Shown: positions 9,769 to 20,063, counted from the first letter of the stretch. The stretch is 64,000 nucleotides of DNA from Pseudomonas sp. GV085 (GCF_003050925.1 NZ_QAOV01000006.1:62001-126000), one strand, 5' to 3'. Notes: generated by a model not told the origin, from the sequence alone. Translations and numbers: made by a program.

Positions 9769-11636
9769 CAGTGCGGCCCTCCGGGTTTGCTACGGCTGAT
9801 ACGCTCGGCCGTCATCTGTTGGTTGGTCAATGGCGTGGTGCTCATCTCCCACCAGCTCTCTATGGCTTCGTCATTGCTCGCCTGCACGTTCGGGATGCCA
9901 AAGCGGTTCCACCAGACAGTCGAGGTGCCCGGCGGGTAATAGTTGGGAATCCAGTAGTAATTCCATTGCAGCACCCGGTCCAGGGCATGAGCGTAATACA
10001 GCATGTCAGCCTTGGTATTGGCACGGATCAGCCCGGTGATCAGGGTGTCCACTGCCGGGTTCTTCAACACCATGTAGTTGTTTGATCCTGGGTCGGTAGC
10101 CGCCGCAGAACCGAAATAATTGAGCAGTTCGTTTCCCGGAGATGTGGTGACCGGGTAGCCGGTGACGATCATGTCGTAGTCGCGGCTCATCAGGCGATTG
10201 ACGTACTGGGACGAGTCGATGCGGCGGATGTTCAGGTCGATACCGATCTGTTTCAATGTGCGTTTATAGGGCAGCAGCAGACGGTCCATGCCGTTCTGAC
10301 TGACCAGGAACGTGAAGCTCAACGGCTCGCCGTCGGCATTGACCAGTTGATCGCCATCGGGTTTCCAGCCGGCCTGTTCGAGCAAGTCCAGGGCTTGCAG
10401 TTGCTTGTCGCGGATCACGCCGCTGCCATCGGTCTTCGGCGCTTCGAACACCTTGGTGAAAACTTCGTCGGGAATCCGCCCACGCAGCGGTTCGAGAATC
10501 GCCAGCTCACCCGCATCCGGCAGTTGCCGGGCCGCAAGATCGGTATTGGAGAAAAAGCTCTGCTGGCGGATGTACATGTCGCGCATCATCTGCCGGTTGG
10601 TCCACTCGAAGTCCCACAGCATCGCCAGCGCCTGGCGCACGCGACGGTCCTGGAACATGGGCTTTTGCAGATTGAACACAAAACCCTGGGCCGGCTGCGG
10701 CGCCTCGGTGGCGAGATGGGCCTTTTGCAGGCGACCGTCGCTCAGGGCCGGGCTATCGTAGCCGATGGAGTAAGCGGTGGCGGAAAATTCCCGGTTGTAG
10801 TCATAGGCGCCACCGCGCAACACCTGGCGCGCTACGTCGGTATCGCCGAAGTATTCGATGCTGAAGTGATCGAAGTTGTACAGGCCACGACTGACGGGCA
10901 GGTCCTTGCCCCACCAATCGGGATTGCGCTCGAAGGTGATGCTGCGTCCGGAGTCGATCTTGCCGACTTTATAGGGGCCGCTGCCCAGCGGCGCTTCATA
11001 GCCGCCGCCATTGGCGAAGTCGCGGCTCTTCCACCAGTGTTCGGGAAGCACCGGCAAGGTCGCGATATCCAGAGGCAGGGTACGATTTTCATTGTTCTTG
11101 AAATCAAAGCGGATAGTCAGCGGCGATTCCACTTCGACGCCTTTGATGTCGGCGAACTGGGTGCGGTAACGCAGGCTGCCCTGAGTCATCAGCAGGTCGA
11201 AGGTGTAACGCACATCTTCGGCGGTAATCGGTTTGCCATCGGCAAAGCACGCCTTGGGGTTGAGGTAAAAGCGCAGGGACAGTCCGTCTTCGGCGCGCTC
11301 CATCTTTTCTGCCACCAGGCCGTACACGGTGTATGGTTCGTCCAGCGAGCGCTGCGCCAGTGGTGAATAGAGCAGGCCATCGATTTGCGTGACGCCGATG
11401 CCTTTGTCGATGTAAGGCAAGACATGGTCGAATTGACCGATTTCGATCGCCGAGCGCCGCATCGTGCCGCCCTTGGGGGCCAGCGGATTGGTGTAGGCGA
11501 AGTGACTGAAGCCGGCAGGGTATTTCGCCGGCTCGCCATAAACGGTCAACGCATGCTGCGGTTCAGCATTCACACCCGCGGCACCTATCAGCAGGGCCAC
11601 GGCAGTGAATAATAAGGTAGGGAAAGCCAGTCGCAT
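9768..11636 (-). CDS. yejA: Peptide ABC importer substrate-binding protein YejA
   Basis: A periplasmic SBP_bac_5-family receptor of 622 residues for oligopeptides. The start at 11636 gives a clear signal peptide ([19 protein letters not shown], cleavage near VNA); an ATG 29 codons upstream would bury it and is rejected. The family landmark [15 protein letters not shown] follows soon after the mature N-terminus. First gene of the yejABEF operon. Confidence 0.92.
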   Translation of the reverse strand: MRLAFPTLLFTAVALLIGAAGVNAEPQHALTVYGEPAKYPAGFSHFAYTNPLAPKGGTMRRSAIEIGQFDHVLPYIDKGIGVTQIDGLLYSPLAQRSLDEPYTVYGLVAEKMERAEDGLSLRFYLNPKACFADGKPITAEDVRYTFDLLMTQGSLRYRTQFADIKGVEVESPLTIRFDFKNNENRTLPLDIATLPVLPEHWWKSRDFANGGGYEAPLGSGPYKVGKIDSGRSITFERNPDWWGKDLPVSRGLYNFDHFSIEYFGDTDVARQVLRGGAYDYNREFSATAYSIGYDSPALSDGRLQKAHLATEAPQPAQGFVFNLQKPMFQDRRVRQALAMLWDFEWTNRQMMRDMYIRQQSFFSNTDLAARQLPDAGELAILEPLRGRIPDEVFTKVFEAPKTDGSGVIRDKQLQALDLLEQAGWKPDGDQLVNADGEPLSFTFLVSQNGMDRLLLPYKRTLKQIGIDLNIRRIDSSQYVNRLMSRDYDMIVTGYPVTTSPGNELLNYFGSAAATDPGSNNYMVLKNPAVDTLITGLIRANTKADMLYYAHALDRVLQWNYYWIPNYYPPGTSTVWWNRFGIPNVQASNDEAIESWWEMSTTPLTNQQMTAERISRSKPGGPH

Positions 11637-11720
11637 TGTCAGCCTTGGAGCCGGGTGGTCGTTAACGACAATTTGTACGCTAGCGGCGCGTCCCTCGCCA
11701 GCCGAATTACGCACCTGAAA

Positions 11721-11752
11721 CACAACGGCCCACCAAAAGGCGGGCCGTTGTG
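11721..11752 (-). terminator. Hairpin terminator after the parvulin gene
   Basis: An 11-bp perfect stem (CACAACGGCCC with GGGCCGTTGTG) and a 10-base loop, just after the parvulin stop on the minus strand. No long U-run follows, so efficiency is uncertain. Confidence 0.65.
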
Positions 11753-11771
11753 AGCGTAGCTCAAGCGTCGA

Positions 11772-12053
11772 TCAGTCCTGACGGCTGGTCACTTCCAGCA
11801 GGTGGTAACCAAACTGGGTCTTGACCGGGCCCTGGACCACGTTGATGGGTGCGCTGAAAACCACGGTGTCGAATTCCTTGACCATCTGGCCCGGGCCGAA
11901 CGAACCCAGGTCACCGCCCTGACGGCTGGAAGGGCAGGTGGAGTTTGCCTTGGCAACTTCGGCGAAATCGGCGCCAGTCTCGATTTGGGCCTTGAGTTCA
12001 TTGCACTTGTCTTGCGAGGCAACAAGGATGTGACGGGCAGTGGCTTTAGCCAT
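11772..12053 (-). CDS. ppiC: Parvulin-type peptidyl-prolyl cis-trans isomerase
   Basis: A 93-residue stand-alone parvulin, the same size as E. coli PpiC. It begins MAKATARHILV and carries the parvulin motifs GGDLGSFGPGQMVKEFD and TQFGYHLLEV. It catalyses proline isomerisation in the cytoplasm; no signal peptide is present. AGGAG lies about 9 bp upstream of the ATG. It is monocistronic, with a hairpin after it. Confidence 0.93.
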   Translation of the reverse strand: MAKATARHILVASQDKCNELKAQIETGADFAEVAKANSTCPSSRQGGDLGSFGPGQMVKEFDTVVFSAPINVVQGPVKTQFGYHLLEVTSRQD

Positions 12054-12160
12054 GGGAAAATACTCCTTTCAATACTCGATAAAGTGCTGAGCCTACCGGA
12101 TTCAGTGAGCTATTTCTCCTCAAAGTTCCGTTCCACGCGGGATCCACGGCAGGTGGCAGC

Positions 12161-13048
12161 TCAAAGGCCGGCGTCTCTCAAGCGTTCGGCATGCTGGACA
12201 TACAGTTCGATCGGGTCGACACCTGTGCGCAACTGGCCGATCGGTTGACCAATGGTGTCCAGATGATCCAGCGCATAGTCGGAGCGGATAACCGTACCCA
12301 GATGGGAACTGAAGCGGCCGACCAACCCGTCGTTCTGCTCGCTTTCCGTGACGAAATACCCGGAAAGGGCCCGGCAGAATGCGTTGAGCGGATCGAAGGC
12401 ATTGAGCCCTGCCTCGAGAACACTTGACTGCAACACGCCGCTCCACGAGTAGTAATGCACACCGTTGACCCGTTCGCGCCCCTTGCCACCCCAGAGGGTG
12501 GGCAGCCCTTGCGGGTATTTGTCGTTGAATGCGCCTACGCCTTCGGTGGTCAGCGCATTGAGGGCCGCAATGGCGTTCTGCGGTCGGTACTGGTTGTCGC
12601 TTAAAGTCGCGAGGAAGTCGGCGAACAGGGTCACCACCGTCTCGGCCACCTGTTCCGGCAGACTGCCTGGTATCAATGCCTTGCGCAGGAAATCGGCCAG
12701 TTCCGAGCCATGGTTCGGCCCGCTGACGGAGGTCACCGACGCCACACTGTGTGGCGCAATCGCTGCGGCATAACGTGCGGTCAGTGCGCCTTGGCTATGG
12801 CCTATGAGGTTGACTTTGCGTGCACCGGTTCCTTCCAGTACCCGCTCGATCTGCGAGAGCAATTGGTCACCGCGTACCTCGTTGTCATGGGTGGCCGACA
12901 AGTAGGGGACGAGCACCCTTGCTCCGGCGTTCCTCAATGCCTGCCTGATGTCGTGAAAGAGTTCGAATTTGCCGATTCTTTCGAAGCCGAAAAGGCCGTG
13001 GACCAGCAGTATTGGATAACAAGTGCTTGCATTCCTTTGCATGTTCAT
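12161..13048 (-). CDS. Triacylglycerol lipase, subfamily I.1-like
   Basis: An alpha/beta hydrolase of about 295 residues, related to Pseudomonas lipases. The oxyanion-hole region YPILLVHGLFG is near the N-terminus, the nucleophile elbow GHSQG (Ser about 85) follows, and the C-terminal SDYALDHLDTIG supplies the likely calcium and catalytic His region. There is no signal peptide, so secretion by the usual Sec/type II route is not evident, and no lipase-specific foldase gene is adjacent. The second ATG (13042) has the better-spaced AAAGG and may be the true start. Confidence 0.88.
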   Translation of the reverse strand: MNMQRNASTCYPILLVHGLFGFERIGKFELFHDIRQALRNAGARVLVPYLSATHDNEVRGDQLLSQIERVLEGTGARKVNLIGHSQGALTARYAAAIAPHSVASVTSVSGPNHGSELADFLRKALIPGSLPEQVAETVVTLFADFLATLSDNQYRPQNAIAALNALTTEGVGAFNDKYPQGLPTLWGGKGRERVNGVHYYSWSGVLQSSVLEAGLNAFDPLNAFCRALSGYFVTESEQNDGLVGRFSSHLGTVIRSDYALDHLDTIGQPIGQLRTGVDPIELYVQHAERLRDAGL

Positions 13049-13380
13049 ACCTTTGCACAGAAGTTCGTTGGGACTGCATGGCGTTTCACTCTAAAACACT
13101 CGAGGTTGGCGCGATGTATGAAATGTCCGCCGAAGCTTGCGGAAAGCGGAATAGAACAAGTGCGAATGCTCTAGAGCGGCTGAGGCCTTAGTCGGAATAA
13201 ATTGATGACTTTTCACGGCAATCAGGTTGCTGCTGATCAAAGACCTACTTCGTATGTATCGATTTTCCGAGCGAGCCGGGGTAAGAGGCCGACATCACGG
13301 CTGTTTGCCGTGGGGTTAAATAGTCGTCATCCAAAGCCGGCCACCTGTTCGGTGTTTATTCCAAGGACTGGAGCGAATGA
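13049..13380. other. Intergenic region without a recognised gene
   Basis: About 330 bp between the divergent lipase and repeat-protein genes. It must hold both promoters. I see no RNA gene, terminator or credible ORF in it. Confidence 0.5.
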
Positions 13381-14445
13381 ATGACTGTTTATGAACCCGA
13401 TACCTTGAATCTCGCGCAGCAACCATTGCCACCTCCAATACTTGAACAGGCGGAAAACGGCGTTCTGAACCCCTCTGACAGAAAAGCCGTCATCAGGGTC
13501 CAGCCTTATCCGGGCATGACCTGCGGCGACAAATTGCTATTGAGTTGGGCGGGTCTGGATGCTGATGGCGTCGCCTGCAACCATCAGGTCGCGCGCTTTG
13601 TCACTGAGGACCGGGTCGGCGAGGACATGATCTTTGCCGTGGTTAGCGCACATATTGCGACGCTTGACGGTGGTTCACTCGAAATCAGTTACTCACTCAT
13701 GAGCACCCGTTTTGCCGAGCCCGTGCACTCCCATCGTTTGCAACTGAGTGTGGGTGATGTGCAATCCGACCTGTTGCCTGCGACAGTGAACGACGCGGTG
13801 GGTAGAACGCTTGATCCGGATCGGGTGAAAGAAGGGGCGATCGTTACGATCAAACCCTATGCACGCATGGCGGCGGGCGACTGGGTTTTGCTGACCTGGG
13901 CTGGCGTCTCGGTCGAAGGAAGTTTCAGTGATGCACTCAAGGTCGAGTCCTTTGCTGTGGGGGAGGAACTGTCGTTTTGGGTCAGCCCGGAGTGCATTGC
14001 GTCGAATCTGGGCTCCTCCGTTTCCATCGATTATTGCGTCAAGCAAGCAGGTCAGGGGCCTCGTTACTCTGAAGTCACGGCACTGATGGTTGACATCCTG
14101 GAACAGCGACCACTGCCAGGGCCCATTGTGCTGGAGGCCGACGAAGGTTGGGTGGATCTGCATGATGCGCAGGATGGCGTGACCGTCGTCATCGAAAACG
14201 CCAGGGCTGATAGAGGTGAACTGATTTACCTGAGATGCGACGGGGAGAAATTCAATCACTGTAACGAGCGCGAAATAACCAGAGACACTGCGGGCGAGCC
14301 ATTGGTGTTCATCGTTCCCTACCGGTTCTGGAGGGAGCATCGAGATTCCGCGATCCGTGTTTTCTATTCAGTCGAGCGCCTTGACGGCACCCGCCAACAA
14401 TCCGGAGTGACACTGGTTCAGGTGCAGTCCCTGATGGGGCATTGA
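13381..14445 (+). CDS. Three-repeat beta-rich protein of unknown function
   Basis: A 354-residue protein I do not recognise as a named family. It consists of three tandem units of about 115 residues. Each starts with a Leu-Pro-rich linker (LPPPILEQAENG, LLPATVNDAVG, LPGPIVLEADEG) and continues with V-x-I-x-PY-x-x-M-x-x-GD-x-x-LLxWAG in the first two units; the third is more diverged. The spacing resembles Ig-like or adhesin modules. No signal peptide or membrane segment is seen, so the site of action is unclear. It stands alone, divergent from the lipase. Confidence 0.75.
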   Translation: MTVYEPDTLNLAQQPLPPPILEQAENGVLNPSDRKAVIRVQPYPGMTCGDKLLLSWAGLDADGVACNHQVARFVTEDRVGEDMIFAVVSAHIATLDGGSLEISYSLMSTRFAEPVHSHRLQLSVGDVQSDLLPATVNDAVGRTLDPDRVKEGAIVTIKPYARMAAGDWVLLTWAGVSVEGSFSDALKVESFAVGEELSFWVSPECIASNLGSSVSIDYCVKQAGQGPRYSEVTALMVDILEQRPLPGPIVLEADEGWVDLHDAQDGVTVVIENARADRGELIYLRCDGEKFNHCNEREITRDTAGEPLVFIVPYRFWREHRDSAIRVFYSVERLDGTRQQSGVTLVQVQSLMGH

Positions 14446-14502
14446 TTGCCGTTTGCCCTCCAGTCTTCGCATGAAGGCCGGAGGGCGCATGGATAATGCT
14501 GA

Positions 14503-15582
14503 TTATCGGGCGTTGTTTGACACTCGCAGCCGATCTGCCGCTTCAAGCAACAGTTGTTCTGTCCCGGCCCAGCCGAGGCAGCCATCAGTCACTGACACAC
14601 CGTATTGCAATGACGAACTCAACGGCTGGCAGCCCTCGAACAGATGGCTCTCGATCATCATGCCGATCAGCGAACGATCACCTTGCAGGCGTTGTTCAAG
14701 TACATCGTTGAACACGGCTGGCTGGTTCAACGGGTTCTTGCCGCTGTTGGCGTGACTGCAATCGACCATGATCCGAGCCGGAATCCTGAGTCTGGTCAAG
14801 TCGCTGTTCACCTGGGCAACGCTGGCGCTGTCGTAGTTCGGCCCGCGATGGCCGCCGCGCAATACCAGGTGAGTGTCCGCATTGCCCGGTGTTTGAATGA
14901 TCGCCGGATGTCCTTGGCTATCGACACCGAAATGGCGATGGGGGTGGGCGGCGGAACGCATGGCGTCGCTGGCGACACCGACACCACCGTCAGTCCCGTT
15001 CTTGAACCCTACAGGCATGCCCAGGCCGCTGGCCATTTCCCGATGGATCTGCGACTCCGTCGTGCGTGCGCCAATCGCCACCCAGCTCAACAGGTCGTCG
15101 AAGTAACCGGCGGCCATCGGCTGCAGCAGTTCGGTGGCCACAGGCAAGCCCAGGCGAAGCATCTCGCGCATCAGCTCGCGGGACAGCGTCAGGCCGGCGG
15201 CCATGTCATCGCTGCCATCGAGGTGCGGGTCGTAGGCCAGGCCTTTCCAGCCAACCGTGGTGCGGGGTTTTTCGACGTAGGCGCGCATCACCAGCAGCAT
15301 CTGGTCGCTGACTTCGGCGGCGAGGCGGGCAAGATTGCCGGCGTATTCGAAGGCTGATTTCGGGTCGTGTATCGAGCAGGGGCCGACGATGACCAGCAAA
15401 CGGGAGTCTTCACCGTTGAGGATCGCGCGAACCGCCTGGCGGTGGGTGGTGACTTGCCGGGACAGGGCATTGCTGAGGGGCAATTGCTGTTTGAGTTGCA
15501 ATGAGCTGGGCAGACGCAGGGTTAGCGCTTCATTGGCAGGGCTCAAGGTGGACAGCGGCAGTGCAGAGACGGACGAGTTCAT
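14503..15582 (-). CDS. 3-deoxy-7-phosphoheptulonate (DAHP) synthase, class I
   Basis: A 359-residue AroF/G/H-family enzyme. It condenses phosphoenolpyruvate and erythrose-4-phosphate in the first step of the shikimate pathway. Visible motifs are VGPCSIHDPKSAFEYA, RAYVEKPRTTVGWKG, GFKNGTDG, HLVLRGG and the metal-binding MVDCSHANSGK. The start at 15582 (MNSSVSALPLSTL) matches family length; an in-frame upstream ATG at 15684 adds 34 unrelated residues. The transcript leader contains two aromatic-rich peptides and a terminator, so expression is probably controlled by attenuation. Which aromatic amino acid inhibits the enzyme cannot be told from sequence. Confidence 0.93.
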   Translation of the reverse strand: MNSSVSALPLSTLSPANEALTLRLPSSLQLKQQLPLSNALSRQVTTHRQAVRAILNGEDSRLLVIVGPCSIHDPKSAFEYAGNLARLAAEVSDQMLLVMRAYVEKPRTTVGWKGLAYDPHLDGSDDMAAGLTLSRELMREMLRLGLPVATELLQPMAAGYFDDLLSWVAIGARTTESQIHREMASGLGMPVGFKNGTDGGVGVASDAMRSAAHPHRHFGVDSQGHPAIIQTPGNADTHLVLRGGHRGPNYDSASVAQVNSDLTRLRIPARIMVDCSHANSGKNPLNQPAVFNDVLEQRLQGDRSLIGMMIESHLFEGCQPLSSSLQYGVSVTDGCLGWAGTEQLLLEAADRLRVSNNAR

Positions 15583-15631
15583 ATTCAAGGCTTCCTGGGC
15601 TGGCGGCGGGTTCGTGCCCGCGCGCTCGGCC

Positions 15632-15784
15632 CTACTGGGGTGTTCGACAATTGGCCAGATTGGCTGCGTGTGTGTGCTTGCCACCTGTGGGTGACCGATC
15701 GGAGGCGGCAGGCTGTCCCGAGCGGAGGGTGGTAAATCGCCAGGTGGTAAAACTGTCGTAACGGTAATAAGTGGCGTAGTTCAT
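15632..15784 (-). CDS. Second aromatic-rich leader ORF before DAHP synthase
   Basis: A 50-codon ORF starting MNYATYYRYDSFTTWRF has seven aromatic residues in its first 17 codons (four Tyr, two Phe, one Trp). GAGG lies about 8 bp upstream of the ATG. It sits between the attenuator hairpin and the DAHP synthase gene and ends 49 bp before that start. The aromatic cluster at the front suggests ribosome pausing; the C-terminal half is unremarkable. Confidence 0.6.
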   Translation of the reverse strand: MNYATYYRYDSFTTWRFTTLRSGQPAASDRSPTGGKHTHAANLANCRTPQ

Positions 15785-15831
15785 GTACTGAATCCTCTAA
15801 ATGTCTGGTGTGTCGCTAAAAGTGTTGGGAC

Positions 15832-15872
15832 TGAAAAAACAAAACCCCCGGTCGGGAGGCCGACCGGGGGTT
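15832..15872 (-). terminator. Attenuator hairpin of the DAHP synthase leader
   Basis: On the minus strand a 13-bp perfect stem (AACCCCCGGTCGG with its complement, four-base loop) is followed by TTTTGTTTTTT. It lies 48 bp after the stop of the first leader peptide and about 260 bp before the synthase gene, so it would end transcription prematurely. Confidence 0.85.
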
Positions 15873-15919
15873 GAGAGTTCTCTGGTGGCGACCCGTTTAA
15901 AGTGGGCGCCGTGTGGGTA

Positions 15920-16048
15920 TCAGGCGCGCCAGTGGCTAAACCAATACCCAAAATAAAAGCTGACCGGAGCACAACCGTCGATTACCCGGGCAGCCGCAAC
16001 CGAGCGCGGGGCGCTGGCGGTACGAAGCTGCAAGAGGGCGTTGAACAT
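15920..16048 (-). CDS. Aromatic leader peptide of the DAHP synthase attenuator
   Basis: A 42-codon ORF with GGAGA about 7 bp before the ATG. Its end reads SFYFGYWFSHWRA: three Phe, two Tyr and two Trp within eleven residues, directly upstream of an intrinsic terminator. This is the classic layout of a translation-coupled attenuator in which a ribosome stalled for want of charged aromatic tRNAs prevents the hairpin. All three aromatic amino acids are represented. Confidence 0.8.
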   Translation of the reverse strand: MFNALLQLRTASAPRSVAAARVIDGCAPVSFYFGYWFSHWRA

Positions 16049-16242
16049 GGTCTGTCTCCGATGGATGGACCGAGCTTACTAGAGGCCGGCACGCAGATTC
16101 AATCAGAAAATGCTATTGGCCAGCGACGTCACTTTCTATCGCTTGAGCGCCTCGAAGGTTGTGACACACTTTGCACGTCTATAAAAAACACATCGTCACA
16201 AGGGCGCCTCATGACGGTACTGCCCCTCGCCGTGGAGCTGGA

Positions 16243-16719
16243 ATGATGGAACGCCAATGGCGTCCGGCAACACCGGACGACCTCGAATTCGCCCGCGAAC
16301 TGACCTGTAGAGGCATGTTGCGCTACTATATTCAGCATGATCTTTTGTGGCAGGACGAGGCGTTTGACGTGGCCTGGGCCGGGCGCGACAACCGGTTGAT
16401 CGTATGCGGCGAAAATGTCCTGGGTTATGTCAGTCTGAGCCGTGATGCCAGAGCCTTGTACATCCGCGAATTGCATATTGTCGAAGCGTTTCGTGGGCAG
16501 GGCGCTGGAACCTGGGCGATCGATCAGGTGCTGGCTCTGGCGTGCAAGGAGCGGCGTCCGGCGTTGCGCCTGACGGTTTTCGAAAACAACCCGGCGCAAG
16601 CGTTGTACAGGCGCAAGGGATTAAGGGTGGTGGGCAAGGACGAATGTTTCTTGAGGATGCAGCTGGATATCTCCGATCGGGATTGCTGCAACACGCTTGC
16701 AACAAGCCTTTCAAGATGA
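16243..16719 (+). CDS. GNAT-family N-acetyltransferase
   Basis: A 158-residue acyltransferase with the acetyl-CoA binding segment VEAFRGQGAGTWAIDQVL and the downstream ENNPAQALYRRKGL element typical of GNAT motif B. Substrate is unknown. GGAG precedes the ATG-ATG pair at 16243/16246; spacing slightly favours 16246. It is divergent from the DAHP synthase leader and followed by gacA about 100 bp on. Confidence 0.85.
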   Translation: MMERQWRPATPDDLEFARELTCRGMLRYYIQHDLLWQDEAFDVAWAGRDNRLIVCGENVLGYVSLSRDARALYIRELHIVEAFRGQGAGTWAIDQVLALACKERRPALRLTVFENNPAQALYRRKGLRVVGKDECFLRMQLDISDRDCCNTLATSLSR

Positions 16720-16816
16720 ATTGAAACTTTTAATCTGACGCTTTCCGCTAGGTCTGCCAGATGCTTTTTGCTAAGGTGTCTGGCATTCCAATAAGACCAT
16801 ATTGCGAGGTGTCTGC

Positions 16817-17458
16817 TTGATTAGGGTGCTAGTAGTCGATGACCATGATCTCGTTCGTACAGGCATTACACGAATGCTGGCTGACATCGATGGCCTGCAA
16901 GTAGTCGGCCAGGCCGAGTCGGGAGAGGAATCCCTGCTCAAGGCGCGTGAGCTGAAACCCGATGTGGTGCTGATGGACGTCAAGATGCCGGGTATCGGCG
17001 GTCTTGAAGCCACTCGCAAATTATTGCGCAGTCATCCGGATATCAAAGTCGTCGCGGTGACCGTGTGTGAAGAGGACCCGTTTCCTACGCGGCTGTTGCA
17101 AGCAGGGGCGGCAGGGTACCTGACCAAAGGGGCAGGTTTGCCGGAAATGGTCCAGGCCATCCGCCTGGTATTCGCCGGACAACGCTACATCAGCCCGCAA
17201 ATTGCCCAGCAGCTGGCGATCAAGTCCTTCCAGCCCACCAACGATTCGCCTTTCGATGCCTTGTCGGAGCGGGAAATCCAGATCGCGTTGATGATCGTCG
17301 GCTGCCAGAAAGTGCAGATCATTTCCGATAAGTTGTGCCTGTCCCCGAAAACCGTTAACACTTACCGTTACCGCATCTTCGAAAAACTTTCGATCAGCAG
17401 TGATGTCGAGTTGACGCTGTTGGCGGTTCGTCATGGCATGGTCGACGCCAGCCTCTGA
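16817..17458 (+). CDS. gacA: Response regulator GacA
   Basis: A NarL/FixJ-type regulator of 213 residues, exactly the length of GacA, with a TTG start preceded by GAGG. The receiver domain has the acidic pair in VLVVDDHD and the phospho-acceptor Asp54 in VLMDVKMPG. The LuxR helix-turn-helix [17 protein letters not shown] is at the C-terminus. GacS-activated GacA switches on small RNAs that sequester RsmA-type proteins and so governs secondary metabolism and biofilm genes. It is followed after two bases by uvrC, as in other pseudomonads. The nearby prophage carries its own CsrA homologue. Confidence 0.96.
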   Translation: MIRVLVVDDHDLVRTGITRMLADIDGLQVVGQAESGEESLLKARELKPDVVLMDVKMPGIGGLEATRKLLRSHPDIKVVAVTVCEEDPFPTRLLQAGAAGYLTKGAGLPEMVQAIRLVFAGQRYISPQIAQQLAIKSFQPTNDSPFDALSEREIQIALMIVGCQKVQIISDKLCLSPKTVNTYRYRIFEKLSISSDVELTLLAVRHGMVDASL

Positions 17459-17460
17459 AA

Positions 17461-19284
17461 ATGAACGACACCTTTGATCCGAGCGCCTTTCTGTCCACCG
17501 TTAGCGGGCGCCCCGGCGTGTACCGCATGTTCGACAGCGAAGCGCGTTTGCTCTACGTCGGCAAGGCGAAGAACCTCAGGAATCGCCTGTCGAGTTACTT
17601 TCGCAAGACCGGGCTTGCCCCCAAGACCGCCGCACTGGTAGCGCGTATCGCCCAGATCGAAACGACGATCACGGCCAACGAAACCGAAGCCTTGCTGCTT
17701 GAGCAGACGCTGATCAAGGAATGGCGCCCGCCCTACAACATCCTGCTGCGCGACGATAAATCCTACCCCTACGTCTTTCTCTCCGACGGAGAGTTTCCGC
17801 GACTGAGCATTCATCGCGGTGCGAAAAAGGCCAAGGGTAAATATTTCGGTCCTTACCCGAGCGCTGGCGCGATTCGCGAAAGCCTGAGCCTGCTGCAAAA
17901 GACCTTTTTCGTTCGGCAATGCGAAGACAGTTTTTACAAGAACCGCACCCGTCCTTGCCTGCAATACCAGATCAAGCGCTGCAAGGCACCCTGCGTCGGG
18001 CTGGTGGATCCCCAGGTGTATGCCGAAGATGTGCGCCACTCGGTGATGTTTCTTGAGGGGCGCAGCAATGCTCTGACAGACGAGTTGTCCGCCGGGATGG
18101 AAGAGGCGGCGATCAATCTCGAGTTCGAACGAGCAGCCGAGCTGCGGGACCAGATTGCGTTACTGCGCCGGGTTCAGGATCAGCAGAGCATGGAAGGCGG
18201 GACCGGGGACGTCGATGTGATTGCCGCCTTCGTCAACCCGGGTGGTGCCTGTGTTCACTTGATCAGCGTGCGGGGCGGGCGGGTACTGGGAAGCAAGAAC
18301 TTCTTCCCACAGGTGGGTATTGAAGAAGACGTTAGCGAAGTCATGGCTGCATTTCTCGGCCAGTACTTTATCAGCAGTCCTGAGCGCGACTTGCCAAGTG
18401 AACTGATCGTCAATGTGGTCCACGACGACTTTCCAACGCTGATCGCCGCCATCGACGAGTTGCGCGGTCGTGAACTGACCATCAGCCATCGCGTGCGGGG
18501 TACGCGGGCGCGCTGGCAACAATTGGCGGTGACCAATGCCGAGCAGGCACTGAGTGCGCGGCTGGCGAATCGTCAGCACATTACGGAACGCTTCGATGCG
18601 CTGGCGCAAGTACTGAAGCTGGATGAGCCTCCTCAACGACTTGAGTGCTATGACATCAGTCATTCCAGTGGCGAGGCGACGGTGGCGTCCTGCGTGGTCT
18701 TCGGCCCCGAAGGCCCGATCAAATCCGATTACCGCCGGTATAACATCGAGGGCGTTACGGCCGGCGATGACTACGCGGCGATGCATCAGGCGTTGACCCG
18801 ACGCTTCAGCAGGCTGAAGGACGGGGAGGGCAAGCTGCCGGATATCCTGTTGGTGGATGGCGGTAAAGGTCAGTTGTCCATGGCCCGCGACGTGCTCGAT
18901 GAATTGGCCGTGCCTGACCTGATTCTGCTCGGCGTGGCAAAAGGCGCGACGCGCAAGGCCGGTTTCGAAACCCTGTACCTGAACGACGCTGCACATGAGT
19001 TCACGTTGCGCGGCGATTCTCCTGCGTTGCACCTGATCCAGCAGATTCGCGACGAAGCCCACCGGTTTGCCATTACCGGGCACCGCGCCCGGCGTGGAAA
19101 AACCCGTCGGACGTCTACACTGGAAGGCGTCGCCGGCGTCGGCCCTACACGTCGGCGTGACTTGTTGAAACATTTTGGTGGATTGCAGGAGCTGTCTCGT
19201 GCAAGCATCGAAGAAATTGCCAAAGCCCCCGGGATCAGTAAAAAGCTCGCAGAGTTGATTTATGCAAATCTGCACAGCGAGTAG
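17461..19284 (+). CDS. uvrC: Excinuclease ABC subunit C
   Basis: The dual-incision nuclease of nucleotide excision repair, 607 residues. The N-terminal GIY-YIG nuclease ([20 protein letters not shown]) makes the 3' cut. A UVR motif near residue 210 contacts UvrB. An RNase H-like domain ([19 protein letters not shown]) makes the 5' cut, and tandem HhH motifs ([20 protein letters not shown]) end the protein. It is co-transcribed with gacA, two bases apart. Confidence 0.97.
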   Translation: MNDTFDPSAFLSTVSGRPGVYRMFDSEARLLYVGKAKNLRNRLSSYFRKTGLAPKTAALVARIAQIETTITANETEALLLEQTLIKEWRPPYNILLRDDKSYPYVFLSDGEFPRLSIHRGAKKAKGKYFGPYPSAGAIRESLSLLQKTFFVRQCEDSFYKNRTRPCLQYQIKRCKAPCVGLVDPQVYAEDVRHSVMFLEGRSNALTDELSAGMEEAAINLEFERAAELRDQIALLRRVQDQQSMEGGTGDVDVIAAFVNPGGACVHLISVRGGRVLGSKNFFPQVGIEEDVSEVMAAFLGQYFISSPERDLPSELIVNVVHDDFPTLIAAIDELRGRELTISHRVRGTRARWQQLAVTNAEQALSARLANRQHITERFDALAQVLKLDEPPQRLECYDISHSSGEATVASCVVFGPEGPIKSDYRRYNIEGVTAGDDYAAMHQALTRRFSRLKDGEGKLPDILLVDGGKGQLSMARDVLDELAVPDLILLGVAKGATRKAGFETLYLNDAAHEFTLRGDSPALHLIQQIRDEAHRFAITGHRARRGKTRRTSTLEGVAGVGPTRRRDLLKHFGGLQELSRASIEEIAKAPGISKKLAELIYANLHSE

Positions 19285-19316
19285 AATGCCCCCTCACCTC
19301 GTAGCCAGTTGTGCCG

Positions 19317-19877
19317 ATGAATATCCCTAATCTGATTACCGTTCTACGCGTTCTACTCATACCGATCTTCATTTTGCTGTTCTACCTGCCTTACCAGTGG
19401 AGCTACCTGGCATCCGCCTCGGTCTTCGCATTCGCTGCCGCCACCGACTGGCTGGACGGGTATCTGGCCCGCCGTCTGGAGCAAAGCACGCCATTCGGGG
19501 CTTTCCTCGATCCGGTTGCCGACAAGCTGATGGTTGCGGTTGCACTGGTACTGTTGGTACAGGAACACGGAAACCTGTGGCTCACGCTGCCTGCCGCCGT
19601 GATCATCGGTCGCGAGATTGTCGTCTCGGCGCTGCGCGAATGGATGGCCGAACTGGGTGCTCGTGCCCACGTCGCCGTATCGAACCTGGGCAAATGGAAA
19701 ACTGCCGCACAAATGCTGGCGCTGGTGATCCTGCTGGCCAATCCCAAGGATTTCAGTTTCTGGGTCTTGCTGGGTTATACGTTGCTGATGGTGTCGGCTG
19801 GCCTGACTTTGTGGTCGATGGTCCAGTACTTGCGGGCTGCCTGGCCACATCTGAAGACCGACGTTGAAAAGAAATAA
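19317..19877 (+). CDS. pgsA: CDP-diacylglycerol-glycerol-3-phosphate 3-phosphatidyltransferase
   Basis: A 186-residue inner-membrane enzyme that makes phosphatidylglycerol-phosphate. It has the CDP-alcohol phosphotransferase signature DG-x2-AR-x8-G-x3-D-x3-D, seen as DGYLAR...GAFLDPVAD. Several transmembrane helices are evident. The ATG at 19317 is preferred over a GTG two codons upstream. It is the last protein gene before the tRNA cluster. Confidence 0.95.
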   Translation: MNIPNLITVLRVLLIPIFILLFYLPYQWSYLASASVFAFAAATDWLDGYLARRLEQSTPFGAFLDPVADKLMVAVALVLLVQEHGNLWLTLPAAVIIGREIVVSALREWMAELGARAHVAVSNLGKWKTAAQMLALVILLANPKDFSFWVLLGYTLLMVSAGLTLWSMVQYLRAAWPHLKTDVEKK

Positions 19878-19897
19878 AACTTTTTTGAATCAAAGGG

Positions 19898-19925
19898 TTG
19901 ACGGGGCTTCTGGAATCTATAGAAT
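19898..19925 (+). promoter_or_regulatory. Sigma-70 promoter of the tRNA cluster
   Basis: TTGACG, a 16-bp spacer and TAGAAT, followed by a GC-rich discriminator (GCGCC). It lies 15 bp before tRNA-Gly. The GC-rich discriminator is typical of stringently controlled stable-RNA promoters. Confidence 0.7.
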
Positions 19926-19940
19926 GCGCCACACCAAGAC

Positions 19941-20016
<76 letters not shown>

Positions 20017-20063
20017 AGTTTGTACGCATTTGATGTCGCGCTACTAGACAACAAATGTTTTGA

